Assembly: GCF_027319265.1 (NCBI RefSeq)
Contig: NZ_DAHVNP010000025.1
Coordinates: forward strand, 1 to 41,049
Source: Ferrimicrobium sp.
GTDB taxonomy: Bacteria; Actinomycetota; Acidimicrobiia; Acidimicrobiales; Acidimicrobiaceae
Direction of reading: 5' to 3'
Length of the DNA stretch: 41,049 bases
Both the position numbers and the translations under genes were made by a program. Positions 26,571-34,708 of the stretch are shown here, piece after piece (the first letter of the stretch is position 1; each line of letters opens with the position of its first letter). The notes beneath the pieces were generated by a model that was not told the origin of the DNA, did not search any database, and was given only the letters and a program-made list of their open reading frames with translations.

Positions 26571-28052
26571 CTATACCAGAGGGCCACCAACTGGCGGGGT
26601 AAACCTCCAGCCATTATCCACGTCGGCCATAACCGAACTCAGGCGCCCAACCGCGACGACAAGTTCTTGAGCGGGGAGCGTGAAGGGTATCCGAAGACAG
26701 TTCTCAAATGTCCCTGAGAGTCCAAACCGGGATCCAGCTGCTAGTCGGATCTGATAACTCTCTGCCCTTGCCACAACGAGCGTGCTGACGGGTTTGCCTA
26801 AATCGATCCAGAGCGAGACGCCACCGGGTGGTACCTGGAACTGCCACTGTGGAAGGTGGGTGTGGAGGGCATCGACCAAAGTATCGCGCTGCATGCGAAG
26901 CGCCTCTCGCCTCGCATGCAGCAGATCCCGCCCTGCTCGGAGAAGCTCCACAGCGAGCAGTTGATCAACGACCGGACTCGACATGTCAACACTGGCCCGA
27001 GTCTCAATCAGCTGCGCAATCACCGCACGATCTGCTCGCACCCACCCCACCCGTAGGCCAGCCCAATAGGACTTACTCATGGATCCAACGGAGATCACAT
27101 GTCGATCGCCTCCAAAGCTTGCCAACGGAGCAACGGCCGGAGCATCCTCTAAACCCAGCTCTACAAAGCTCTCATCCACAAGCAGATAGGAACCACTCTC
27201 GCCAGTCATCCGCACCAGCTCTTCACGTTCGACCGCTCCGAGAAGTCTCCCCGTTGGGTTGTGGAAGTCAGCAATCAGATATATAAGCTTTGGCAGGACC
27301 TGGCGTATCACATGAGACAGAACCATCTGGTCGTGGTCCAATCCAACGTCGATCACCCGCGATCGGCACCGACGCAGAACGTCCAGCACCCCGGGGTACG
27401 TAGGCGTCTCGATCACGATTGGGTCGAGAGGGCCACTGAGGGTCTCGACAACCAGTGAGATGGCTTGCTGAGCACCGCTCACAATGGCAATCTGTTCCAC
27501 GGAGGTCGCAAGGCCACGACGACAGTAGTGATCAGCAACAGCCTCACGTAGCGGCAACAACCCCTGAGGGACATAGCCATGGTCAGTGAGATGGTGCGGC
27601 AGAGTCTCAAGCACACCCACCACTGCAGATGCGATGCGTGGATCACCAGGCATGGCCGCGACAGCAAGATCGAGCCAGCTGGAGTCCTGCAAAACCGCAG
27701 GTCCCCACGCCGCACCCTGTCGGCTTCTCCCTGCCGGTAGTTGAGTCACGCTACCTCCGCCATGATGGCTCACGAGGAATCCCTCATCTCTTAGCATTGC
27801 ATACGCAGAGGAGACGGTTCGTCGGCTCACGTGTAACTCCACGGCTAGTGAACGTTCGCCGGGCAGACGAACGCTATTGGGAATACGGCCATCAAGAATG
27901 AGCGAGCGAATGCCCAATGCTAGACGGGCATAGAGTGGACCCTTGTGACCTATCAATGGCCAATCGCCGAGGCTCTTCGCGAGCTGGTAACTCGCCATTG
28001 CCCTCGTTTTAGATGCCACATGATCCAAAGTGGATCCTAATTGAGTATCCAT
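26571..28052 (-). CDS. MocR-type (GntR HTH + aminotransferase) regulator, YczR-like
   Basis: This 493-residue protein has an N-terminal GntR winged helix (residues ~36-105: GPLYARLALGIRSLILDGRI, LPGERSLAVELHVSRRTVSS and EGFLVSHHGGGSV). A fold-type I aminotransferase domain follows: VSGAQQAISLV, ETPTYPGVLDVLRR, DFHNPTGRLL, the strand with the PLP-ring Asp (YLLVDESFVEL), and SMSKSYWAGLRVGW, where Lys327 should form the Schiff base. MocR proteins sense PLP or amino compounds and control a neighbouring gene. The start at 28052 overlaps the divergent gene's first possible start, so the ATG at 27998 (MASYQLAKSL) is likelier. The neighbour is a YczE-type membrane protein, the standard YczR-YczE pair. 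Confidence 0.9.
   Translation of the reverse strand: MDTQLGSTLDHVASKTRAMASYQLAKSLGDWPLIGHKGPLYARLALGIRSLILDGRIPNSVRLPGERSLAVELHVSRRTVSSAYAMLRDEGFLVSHHGGGSVTQLPAGRSRQGAAWGPAVLQDSSWLDLAVAAMPGDPRIASAVVGVLETLPHHLTDHGYVPQGLLPLREAVADHYCRRGLATSVEQIAIVSGAQQAISLVVETLSGPLDPIVIETPTYPGVLDVLRRCRSRVIDVGLDHDQMVLSHVIRQVLPKLIYLIADFHNPTGRLLGAVEREELVRMTGESGSYLLVDESFVELGLEDAPAVAPLASFGGDRHVISVGSMSKSYWAGLRVGWVRADRAVIAQLIETRASVDMSSPVVDQLLAVELLRAGRDLLHARREALRMQRDTLVDALHTHLPQWQFQVPPGGVSLWIDLGKPVSTLVVARAESYQIRLAAGSRFGLSGTFENCLRIPFTLPAQELVVAVGRLSSVMADVDNGWRFTPPVGGPLV
28022..28036. promoter_or_regulatory. Inverted repeat in the MocR-YczE divergent region
   Basis: GATCCAAAGTGGATC has perfect 5-bp arms and a 5-bp centre. 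It lies between the likely MocR start (27998) and the YczE start, where a MocR dimer would be expected to bind. Candidate operator by position and symmetry only. Confidence 0.45.
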
Positions 28053-28761
28053 GCCAATCTACAGTAGTCTTGTGAGTTTCGAACATGCTGAGGTTCCACG
28101 GTTCAAGTGGTGGAGACACGTGCTTTCGGGCATGATTGCACCCGTCCCTCAAGACCGTCGCACCCGAAGAGCGATCCAACTCCTCACTGGACTCGTCCTC
28201 TATGGGGTGAGTGATTCGATGCTTGTAATCGCAAGGCTTGGTCTCGATCCCTGGGATGTCCTCAATCAAGGACTCTCCCGACAAACAGGTATCCCCATTG
28301 GCACTTGGGCGATCCTCCTTGGGTTGGTAGTGCTGACACTCTGGATTCCACTCCGTCAACGACCAGGTCTCGGTACTCTAGCGAACGTGGCTCTCATCGG
28401 TTCAACGATGGATTTGGTGCTTTGGCTGGTCCCTCATGCTCATGGCGATAGTCGATGGATTGTCATGCCCCTCGCGGTAGCCCTGAATGGTCTTGCGACC
28501 GGTCTCTACATCGGTGCCACACTCGGTCCGGGCCCCCGCGATGGACTCATGCTCGGAATTGCAGCTCGAGGACACAGTATCCGAGTGACCCGAACCTCGA
28601 TCGAGGCAGTAGTACTCATCGTGGGATGGCTCTTAGGGGGCCAAGTTGGTTTTGGCACCCTCACCTACGCAATCGCCATTGGGCCACTCGTGCACTTGCT
28701 CATCCCACTTCTGCGAATCAAACCGCCTCCTTCCGCTCCACAACAGACAACGACGGACTGA
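28051..28761 (+). CDS. YczE/YitT-family membrane protein
   Basis: The product (up to 236 residues) has about five hydrophobic segments. It carries the family features AIQLLTGLVLYGVSDSMLVI, ARLGLDPWDVLNQGLSRQTG (the G-L-x-P-W-D-V-x-x-x-G signature) and GLYIGATLGPGPRDGLMLGI (G-x-G-P-R-D-G-L-M). YczE proteins are inner-membrane proteins of unknown transport role, very often placed divergently to a MocR regulator. The first 27 residues (MPIYSSLVSFEHAEVPRFKW...) do not look like the family. ATG at 28132 (MIAPVPQDRRTRRAIQLL) is the better start and leaves about 130 bp for the shared promoters. It appears intact. Confidence 0.85.
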   Translation: MPIYSSLVSFEHAEVPRFKWWRHVLSGMIAPVPQDRRTRRAIQLLTGLVLYGVSDSMLVIARLGLDPWDVLNQGLSRQTGIPIGTWAILLGLVVLTLWIPLRQRPGLGTLANVALIGSTMDLVLWLVPHAHGDSRWIVMPLAVALNGLATGLYIGATLGPGPRDGLMLGIAARGHSIRVTRTSIEAVVLIVGWLLGGQVGFGTLTYAIAIGPLVHLLIPLLRIKPPPSAPQQTTTD

Positions 28762-29187
28762 TCCACTCACCCTACTGTGCGGCGGACGGGTCAACGATGC
28801 ACACCTCCCTTAACGTTCTGGTGCTGATCGGATCATCTGATGGCTCTCCCGCATCACCTCCACCGAAGGCAACTAGGCACAATGGGCGATTACCCTCTCT
28901 CACATCCACTTCGCATGCATCACCGATCGAAACACCTCGGTACGTAGCAATTCAACTATGACCTCCCCGTCCATCGAGAACGCAAGATCCAATAACACCA
29001 ACACGCTGGTTCTGACATCTTCGAGTGCAACAACCGTACGGACTCCTTGAGTTGGCCAGGGTTGGCCCACGACATCTGGTGCAATCTAGACTTATTGACA
29101 TGGCACGGTTCTCGACCGTTAGCCTCTTAGAGGATGTATCGCTGTGGGGCAGTGTTGTACGGTCATGTCGCGCTTGGTGGAGACGCC
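28762..29187. other. Gene-free stretch upstream of the MBL-fold gene
   Basis: No gene or strong secondary-structure element was recognised. The frames present are shadows or short runs without start signals. Confidence 0.35.
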
Positions 29188-29216
29188 TTGAGTTCCGCTC
29201 CTGGATGGGTTATGCT
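29188..29216 (+). promoter_or_regulatory. Sigma-70-type promoter of the MBL-fold hydrolase
   Basis: TTGAGT (29188-29193) and TATGCT (29211-29216) are separated by 17 bp, close to the housekeeping consensus. Transcription would start near 29223, giving a leader of about 55 nt with a good ribosome-binding site. Confidence 0.6.
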
Positions 29217-29277
29217 CCATTAGCGAAGGCATAGCCAGACAGGGGTCTACCGGCCGGCCTTTTGGAAAGGAGTCGCT

Positions 29278-30324
29278 ATGTGCGACGACACCATCGAACA
29301 TCATCATTCCTCGTCCCAGGAATCCACCTATCAAAGACCGCTCGACAAGGGTATTGCTCTCCGGGGTGTTGACGGCGTTCGTGTATTCACGCTGGTCGAC
29401 AACTATGGCGATATGTTCGCCCCCTCCGAAGACGTCATCAAAAGGCACCATATCATTCATCCCGTTCCTGCCGAGTCAACGCTTGAGGGCTATACCCACA
29501 TTCCGCTCAGAGCAGAGCATGGCTACTCCGCTCTGGTCACCATCGACGATGGGCCCCACACCTACCGCATACTTTTCGATACCGGGATCTCGCCAGATGG
29601 ATTGGTCCACAACATGTCTCTGCTCGATCTTGATCCTCGAGACATCGACATCATCGTGTTGAGTCACGGTCACTTCGACCATACCGGCGGACTCGTCGGT
29701 CTCGTTGAGCAACTCAAAGGCAAGAACTTGCCCCTCGTCCTTCATCCAGACTCCTTCAATGTCCGACGCCTCAATACGAAGGAGGGAATGATACCGATAC
29801 CAACTCCATCACGTAGCTATCTCGCGGCTTCCATGATTGACGTGATCGAAGAGCCTCAGCCGAGCTACCTCTTCAACGGGGCGCTCCTTGTCACTGGGGA
29901 GATACAACGAACAACCTCGTTTGAACACGGGTTTCCAGTACAAGAGCGCTTTGACGGGGAGGATTGGATTCGTGATGCTCTCGTACTCGACGATCAAGCA
30001 ATCGTCATCAATGTCAAAAACCAGGGTCTCGTTGTGATCACCGGCTGCGGTCATGCGGGTGTGATCAACACCCTCAACTACGCGACCTATCTCACCGGAG
30101 AATCGGCTATCGCGGCGGTCGTGGGCGGGTTCCATCTCTCAGGGGCTGATTTTGCACCCAGCATCCCTAAGGTCATCGAGGCCTTCGACGTTCTAAAGCC
30201 CAAGCGAATTCTGCCGGCGCATTGCACTGGTATGGCGGCAACCATTGCGATTGCAAAGGCTTTTCCGGAGCGTTTCTTCGCTAACACCGTCGGAAGCGAA
30301 ATGATCATCGCTGCCAGTTCGTAG
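29278..30324 (+). CDS. MBL-fold metallohydrolase (COG1237/MJ0301-like)
   Basis: This 348-residue metallo-beta-lactamase-fold protein has its zinc-site motif in IDIIVLSHGHFDHTGGLVGL (H-x-H-x-D-H). A further ligand region is VVITGCGHAGVINTLNYA, with VVGGFHLSG and ILPAHCTGMAAT supplying the last ones. The G-C-G-H-A-G-V-x-N-T signature marks the COG1237 group, which includes the archaeal dihydropterin-ribofuranosyl-aminobenzene phosphate synthase-like proteins. In bacteria the substrate is generally unknown. It is cytosolic, without a signal peptide; the first ~70 residues are an extension. The start is fixed by AAAGGAG 6 nt upstream. A good promoter lies at 29188-29216, so it is probably a single-gene transcript. 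No defects are visible. Confidence 0.88.
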   Translation: MCDDTIEHHHSSSQESTYQRPLDKGIALRGVDGVRVFTLVDNYGDMFAPSEDVIKRHHIIHPVPAESTLEGYTHIPLRAEHGYSALVTIDDGPHTYRILFDTGISPDGLVHNMSLLDLDPRDIDIIVLSHGHFDHTGGLVGLVEQLKGKNLPLVLHPDSFNVRRLNTKEGMIPIPTPSRSYLAASMIDVIEEPQPSYLFNGALLVTGEIQRTTSFEHGFPVQERFDGEDWIRDALVLDDQAIVINVKNQGLVVITGCGHAGVINTLNYATYLTGESAIAAVVGGFHLSGADFAPSIPKVIEAFDVLKPKRILPAHCTGMAATIAIAKAFPERFFANTVGSEMIIAASS

Positions 30325-31050
30325 CGACACACACCTCATCACGCCCACCAGCAAACGATCCTTGGATTCCACTTCCTCTGCTAGGCGATGCTGGATCGAC
30401 TGTGCTAACTACCCGTTGGCCTAGCCTTTGATCATCGAGAGCGTGGGCGGACGCGCTCTGGCCCTCGCGCCAGCGATGTTACATGAGACTCACGCCAAGG
30501 GCAGTCCTGACCTGTTGCCACCTACGTTTGGGCTCTGGTTTGTTTGAACAGCGACCGGGAGGTGATCGAGTTGCGTGCTCGTGCGTATGACCCATCACGC
30601 GAAGCCCAATAGGACCGTTGACAAGGACCTTTTCGTGCAAGCGCATTCCAATGACTACAACCTACTCTGCTGTCGGGTATCTACACGGAGCGCGAATCAC
30701 CAGGAACGAAGCCGAGGAAGACACCACGACGCCAGAAGGCGTTCTTCACTATTCTGTTGTATCGATTCGCTACTATTCTGTTGTATCGATTCGCTCACAT
30801 TCCCTCTGGCCGAGCGATCGACCACCAGCGGGTCGATGCGTGTCTCGCTGGACTTCACTCCACGCACTTGTGGTGAGCCTGGAATCGCATCTTCTCCCAC
30901 TCCCATGACCGCTCAAACCGGAATACTCCCTAACCCACTCCTGGGACGGCCGCGCTTATCATCAGATCACTTCCCCACCAGACTTCCGAGGCCCAGTGGA
31001 CCCATAAATATGCTATGTTCGCTCGGTAGAGCTCTCTATTGCGTGGTTCG
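30325..31050. other. Gene-free interval containing a 24-bp direct repeat
   Basis: The 161-codon frame at 30575-31060 has an unlikely composition (FCCIDSLLFCCIDS arises from the repeat) and no start signal, so I do not call it a gene. TATGCT at 31009-31014 could be a -10 box for the downstream mini-ORF and lipoprotein, but I could not place a good -35. Confidence 0.4.
30748..30795. repeat. 24-bp perfect tandem duplication
   Basis: Two adjacent identical copies (30748-30771 and 30772-30795) beginning ACTATTCTGTTGTATCGATT. They lie in non-coding DNA. Confidence 0.85.
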
Positions 31051-31092
31051 GATGGCGTGATCCAGATGGCGTGATCCAGATGGCGTGATTCG
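31051..31092. repeat. 14-bp tandem repeat upstream of a lipoprotein gene
   Basis: Three head-to-tail copies of GATGGCGTGATCCA (31051-31064, 31065-31078, 31079-31092); the third ends differently (GATTCG). The array ends 19 bp before a strong ribosome-binding site, so it lies in the promoter or 5' leader. Confidence 0.85.
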
Positions 31093-31120
31093 AGCAGTGA
31101 CTGAGCACACAGGAGGCGCG

Positions 31121-31228
31121 ATGAAGTCATTGAAGGCCAGCCTGGAACGTGGCACCAGACAAGAAGCAGATTGGTTCAGCTTGGCAACCCGTTACTGCAG
31201 GTACGCCTCGGTAGGCATCAGACGATGA
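31121..31228 (+). CDS. 35-codon upstream ORF, translationally coupled to the lipoprotein
   Basis: ATG at 31121 has a strong Shine-Dalgarno (AGGAGG at 31111-31116, 4-nt spacing). It encodes MKSLKASLERGTRQEADWFS followed by 15 more residues, and its TGA overlaps the ATG of the lipoprotein gene (ATGA at 31225-31228). The lipoprotein has no ribosome-binding site of its own, so ribosomes ending here probably re-initiate there. The peptide is basic and amphipathic, with no known family. It may act as a coupling or attenuation leader, or be a relic of a longer protein. Confidence 0.5.
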   Translation: MKSLKASLERGTRQEADWFSLATRYCRYASVGIRR

Positions 31229-32193
31229 AGGCGCCAGAGATTGCTCTTCGCTTGGAGACCTACAAGTCTTTGCGAGCCCTCGTCGGTGGGGTTCTGTTGT
31301 GTGCAACGGCCTCGGGATTGGCCGCATGCGGATCATCATCAACATCCGCGCATGACCCGCCTCCAGCATTCCCGGCCTCCCCATCTGCGAGCACCATCGC
31401 CGGTGGCCGCTATAACAGGGTCGTGACCGTGGGTGGGTTACAGATCTCACCACCGCGAGCTGCGATCACAGCGAAGCATCTTGGACTGAGCTGGTCTCAA
31501 GCCGCAAAGTTGTTCGCAGCTACTTCTGCTGTCCAAGGATCCTACGCCCATGCGATCGTGGGCTACGGACGCGTGACGCTAGGGGATACAAAGGTGCCTT
31601 CAGGTACCCCACCCCTTGATCACCGTGGCGCATGGGTAGGAATCGCATGGGGTGGGACCACCTCTTGCCCCGCGATGACTTCATCAAAAGATGGCCCGTC
31701 AACCAAGACCTCCTATCACCCGATCTACACCGCAGTCGTAATCTATGGGCAAGATGGGAACGGAGCAGTTGTCTATACCAGTCGGGGTACTCCGTCGTGT
31801 GGCGGCCCGCTGACCGGACCGAAGATCGCCATCGCTCGCGAGGTGCTTTCGGTGCCCTGGCAACAAGCATCAGCGCTCCATAACGGGTCTTTACGCGTTG
31901 CTTACCAGGCCCCCAGCTGTGCTCAGTGGTTCTCAACCTTCGCTGATGGCAATCTCAAAACCGACAACTTCAAGGTTGGCACAGAAGTCACCGTCCCCTT
32001 TGACTACGCCAAGTGCACAACTGTGGCCAACACGACCAACGTCGTTCTCGCCCCATCATCGATTACACCTGACAGATCCACCGTTCCTCTTGATGCAATC
32101 CTTGCCCACGCTCCGACCGGTTTGGTCAAGGTCCTCGAGACCGGAGGTCCCTCGGATTCGGGTGCACTTGCCTCGTCGACCTCATCGTCTTGA
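31225..32193 (+). CDS. Putative lipoprotein, unknown function
   Basis: This is a 322-residue protein. Its N-terminus has a basic segment (LRLETYKSLRALVG), a hydrophobic stretch (GVLLCATASGLAAC) and lipobox LAAC with Cys35, then a Ser/Pro/Ala linker. The n-region is longer than usual. The mature domain contains LGLSWSQAAKLFAATSAVQG, GAWVGIAWGGTTSCPAM, YTAVVIYGQDGNGAVVYTSR and three further cysteines (GTPSCGG, PSCAQW, YAKCTT), suggesting disulfides in an exported domain. It ends in a Ser-rich tail. I recognise no family. The frame opens at 31171, but ATG at 31225 is coupled to the upstream 35-codon ORF and better positioned. It should be anchored outside the cell membrane. Confidence 0.7.
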   Translation: MKAPEIALRLETYKSLRALVGGVLLCATASGLAACGSSSTSAHDPPPAFPASPSASTIAGGRYNRVVTVGGLQISPPRAAITAKHLGLSWSQAAKLFAATSAVQGSYAHAIVGYGRVTLGDTKVPSGTPPLDHRGAWVGIAWGGTTSCPAMTSSKDGPSTKTSYHPIYTAVVIYGQDGNGAVVYTSRGTPSCGGPLTGPKIAIAREVLSVPWQQASALHNGSLRVAYQAPSCAQWFSTFADGNLKTDNFKVGTEVTVPFDYAKCTTVANTTNVVLAPSSITPDRSTVPLDAILAHAPTGLVKVLETGGPSDSGALASSTSSS

Positions 32194-32901
32194 CTGTCGA
32201 TCGGTTGAACCTGCATGTGATCGGGCAGCTTCCTCAAAACCCGAGGGACAGCGACAGCTCTACCGGTGAATTCGCCGACTCCAGCCCGATCACAACACAA
32301 CTGGGTAGAGTCGCTAGCTGAGGGCGGTCGAGGGGAGCCGATAAGGTGGACGGGGAGCGATGCCAACCTGTGGTATGCCCCTGACCACCGATGCCACCTC
32401 TCGTTTTCCAAGATCACCACTGCGCTGGAGCACGAGAGACGCCCATCGGCGAGTAGACCCGCGCCTACAGAGAGCCGCTGATCCACTCCGAGAGTCAGCA
32501 CATGGCGACAGGGGCCACTACCCTCTGAACTGATGGGAAACGACGTCGTCACGATCCTAGAGTGCTTCACTCGAGTGGAGCGCTCGGCGGGCACGAGCCC
32601 CTTGATGCCTCCTCCGGCCGTTTTCGTTCCGTAACACCTTGGGAGCCCTGCTCATGGTGTTCGACTCAACGGGACTGCCCTCGCCGGCTGGAGGAGGTTG
32701 TGGATACTGACCGGCCCCTCTGCTGGCAGGACAGCAATCCTATGAGTTGGGACCGGCCGGTGGAGGCCCCCGTGTTGCACTGGCCGTAGTGTGCTACATC
32801 ACTCAGGGAATTCGTACGGACCCGCCAGAACCCGAAGTCCGCAGATCTGCCTCCTTCACAACGGAATCACCCGAGATTCGCCAGAGGGGCCAGTGGGATC
32901 G
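32194..32901. other. 710-bp interval between convergent genes, nothing recognised
   Basis: Only short, poorly composed frames occur on either strand. No transposase remnant, RNA gene or terminator-like hairpin was identified. Confidence 0.35.
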
Positions 32902-34332
32902 TTACCGCCCCTGGAGGAGTTCTCGTTGGATCTTGCCCATTCGATTCCGGGGGAGCTCCTCAACGTAACGGACCTCATCCGGCACCTTGACACGGCTTAG
33001 GCGGTTGGCAACGAACTGGCGTACGACCTCCTGATCGGGCGGGGCACTCGCCGCGACAAGGACAGCCACGATCCTCTCCCCCCAATATTCATCTGGCTCA
33101 CCGATCACCGCCACCTCAACAATACCCTCCATCTCCTCAAGGCAGGCTTCGATCTCCCGAGGAAAAACATTCTGGCCCCCTTTGATGATCAGTTCCTTGG
33201 CACGACCGCTGATGATCAAGTATCCATCCTTATCAAGAGTGCCAAGATCCCCGGTTCGGAACCACTGGTCACTGGTAAAGGCCTGTAGAGTTGCCTCCTC
33301 CCGTTGCCAGTACCCGCCGAAGACGGCTTCGCCACGGACAAGAATCTCTCCTTCGTCACCGCCCGAGAGTCGTATCGTTACCCCGGGGAGTGCTTTGCCA
33401 ACGCTACCGGCGCTGCGGCGTCCACGATACGGATTCGAGGTGATCATCCCCGTCTCGCTCATCCCGTAGCGCTCAAGCGGTTCTTGTCCCGTCACCTCGG
33501 TGATTCGGCGGAAGGTCTCCCTCGAGAGGGGGGCCGAACCCGAAACCATCAATCGTAAATTTGTAAACGCCTCGAAACCCTCCCGGTCCAATAACTTGGC
33601 ATACATGGTCGGGACCCCGAAGAACATCGTCACCCGTTGGTTGCGCACCTGTTCGATCACGGCATCTACGTCAAATCGCTCAAAGGCCACGGCCGTCGCT
33701 CCGGCACACAGTGTGCCGTGGAGACCGACACCGAGCCCATGCATGTGATGTAGCGGAAGCGTGAGCAGCAGGGAATCCTCCCTACTCCACTCCCAGGCGG
33801 TGATCACCGATCGAGCGGTGGCCAGCAGGTTCCGATGAGAGAGCGGGACTCCTTTCGGCTTTCCGGTTGTACCGGAGGTGTAGAGCATGAGCGCGATACT
33901 GCTAGCGTCCGCACCATCGATGGGTACCTCATGATCTGGACTCACGTTGACACCGGGGTGCACAACCATGACGCCGTTTTCATCCCATGCAGCGCTCCGA
34001 GAATGATCAGTCAACACAGCTCTGGGCGAGCAGTTCTGCGCGAGATCACGCACCTCGCTGTCGCTTGCGCCTTTGGGAACAGGTACGCTAATGGCACCAA
34101 GACGTAGGATGCCCAGATGAGCGATGAGAAAGTCGATCGGCTCCGCGACATCAAGGGCCACGCGATCCCCAGCACCACATCCGAGCGCTGCCAACTGCCT
34201 AGCGCTGAGCTCCGATCTCGTGAAGAGATCTTCCGCGGTAAGTTGGCGCGAATGCTGCGGTTCGTCAATCACGACCTTGGAGGGTGATTCCCGATACATC
34301 GCTTGCCACACCGACATCAGTGTCTCGACCAC
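32902..34332 (-). CDS. AMP-forming acyl-CoA synthetase (MatB/long-chain type)
   Basis: This 476-residue adenylate-forming enzyme has the ATP-binding P-loop SIALMLYTSGTTGKPKGVPL, ERYGMSETGMI (A5 motif), WFRTGDLGTLDKDGYLIISG (A7/A8, with the ribose-binding Asp) and the RAKELIIKGGQNVFPREIEA hinge region. The catalytic lysine is in LPRNRMGKIQRELL. It makes an acyl-AMP from ATP and a carboxylic acid, then an acyl-CoA. The short length and the R-N-x-M-G-K-I/V-Q ending resemble malonyl-CoA or medium/long-chain synthetases, but the substrate is not certain. I choose GTG at 34332 because GGAGGAG sits 5 nt before it; the frame itself opens at an ATG at 34347. No linked pathway genes are present. Confidence 0.88.
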   Translation of the reverse strand: MVETLMSVWQAMYRESPSKVVIDEPQHSRQLTAEDLFTRSELSARQLAALGCGAGDRVALDVAEPIDFLIAHLGILRLGAISVPVPKGASDSEVRDLAQNCSPRAVLTDHSRSAAWDENGVMVVHPGVNVSPDHEVPIDGADASSIALMLYTSGTTGKPKGVPLSHRNLLATARSVITAWEWSREDSLLLTLPLHHMHGLGVGLHGTLCAGATAVAFERFDVDAVIEQVRNQRVTMFFGVPTMYAKLLDREGFEAFTNLRLMVSGSAPLSRETFRRITEVTGQEPLERYGMSETGMITSNPYRGRRSAGSVGKALPGVTIRLSGGDEGEILVRGEAVFGGYWQREEATLQAFTSDQWFRTGDLGTLDKDGYLIISGRAKELIIKGGQNVFPREIEACLEEMEGIVEVAVIGEPDEYWGERIVAVLVAASAPPDQEVVRQFVANRLSRVKVPDEVRYVEELPRNRMGKIQRELLQGR

Positions 34333-34347
34333 GAGCTCTCCTCCCAT

Positions 34348-34695
34348 CCAAGCATCTCAAACTGAGCCCCCGTCGCCCGTAGGGATCCCCAGTCCCGGTG
34401 AGGACACCTGCGGTGGTGACACATCAGAGAGATCGCTGCAAAGAATCTAATCCATATGGTGTATCGCGTGCATCCTAGCGCCGACACCGTGGTCCGGGGT
34501 GTTTGTATCCACCCCAGTGTTGGTCATCATCAACCAAACTCATTCTCCAAGGGAGTACACGCGAACGGGCGGCCGATGAACGCGTTCCCTCACAACACCA
34601 TCACCTCCGTCTGTACCCACTGGTGCAGTTCTTGCGCAGATTCTTGGGCGTGTTAGACTCTGGTGGAGTAGTTAGGCGCCATGGCGTCGATGCTC
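34348..34695. other. 350-bp divergent intergenic region, nothing firm
   Basis: It lies between the acyl-CoA synthetase and dinB starts. TTAGACT near 34653-34660 could be a -10 for dinB. I searched for a LexA-type dyad (GAAC-N4-GTTC) and did not find one. Confidence 0.35.
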
Positions 34696-34708
34696 AAGGA
34701 GTTCATAG

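Noticed and set aside
26325-26717. 130-codon plus-strand frame
   Set aside because: It runs into the antisense of the MocR gene and has neither a start signal nor a recognisable motif.
30575-31060. 161-codon plus-strand frame
   Set aside because: No ribosome-binding site, odd composition, and part of it is simply the translated 24-bp duplication.
34348-34708. LexA/SOS box upstream of dinB
   Set aside because: No GAAC-N4-GTTC or similar dyad was found.
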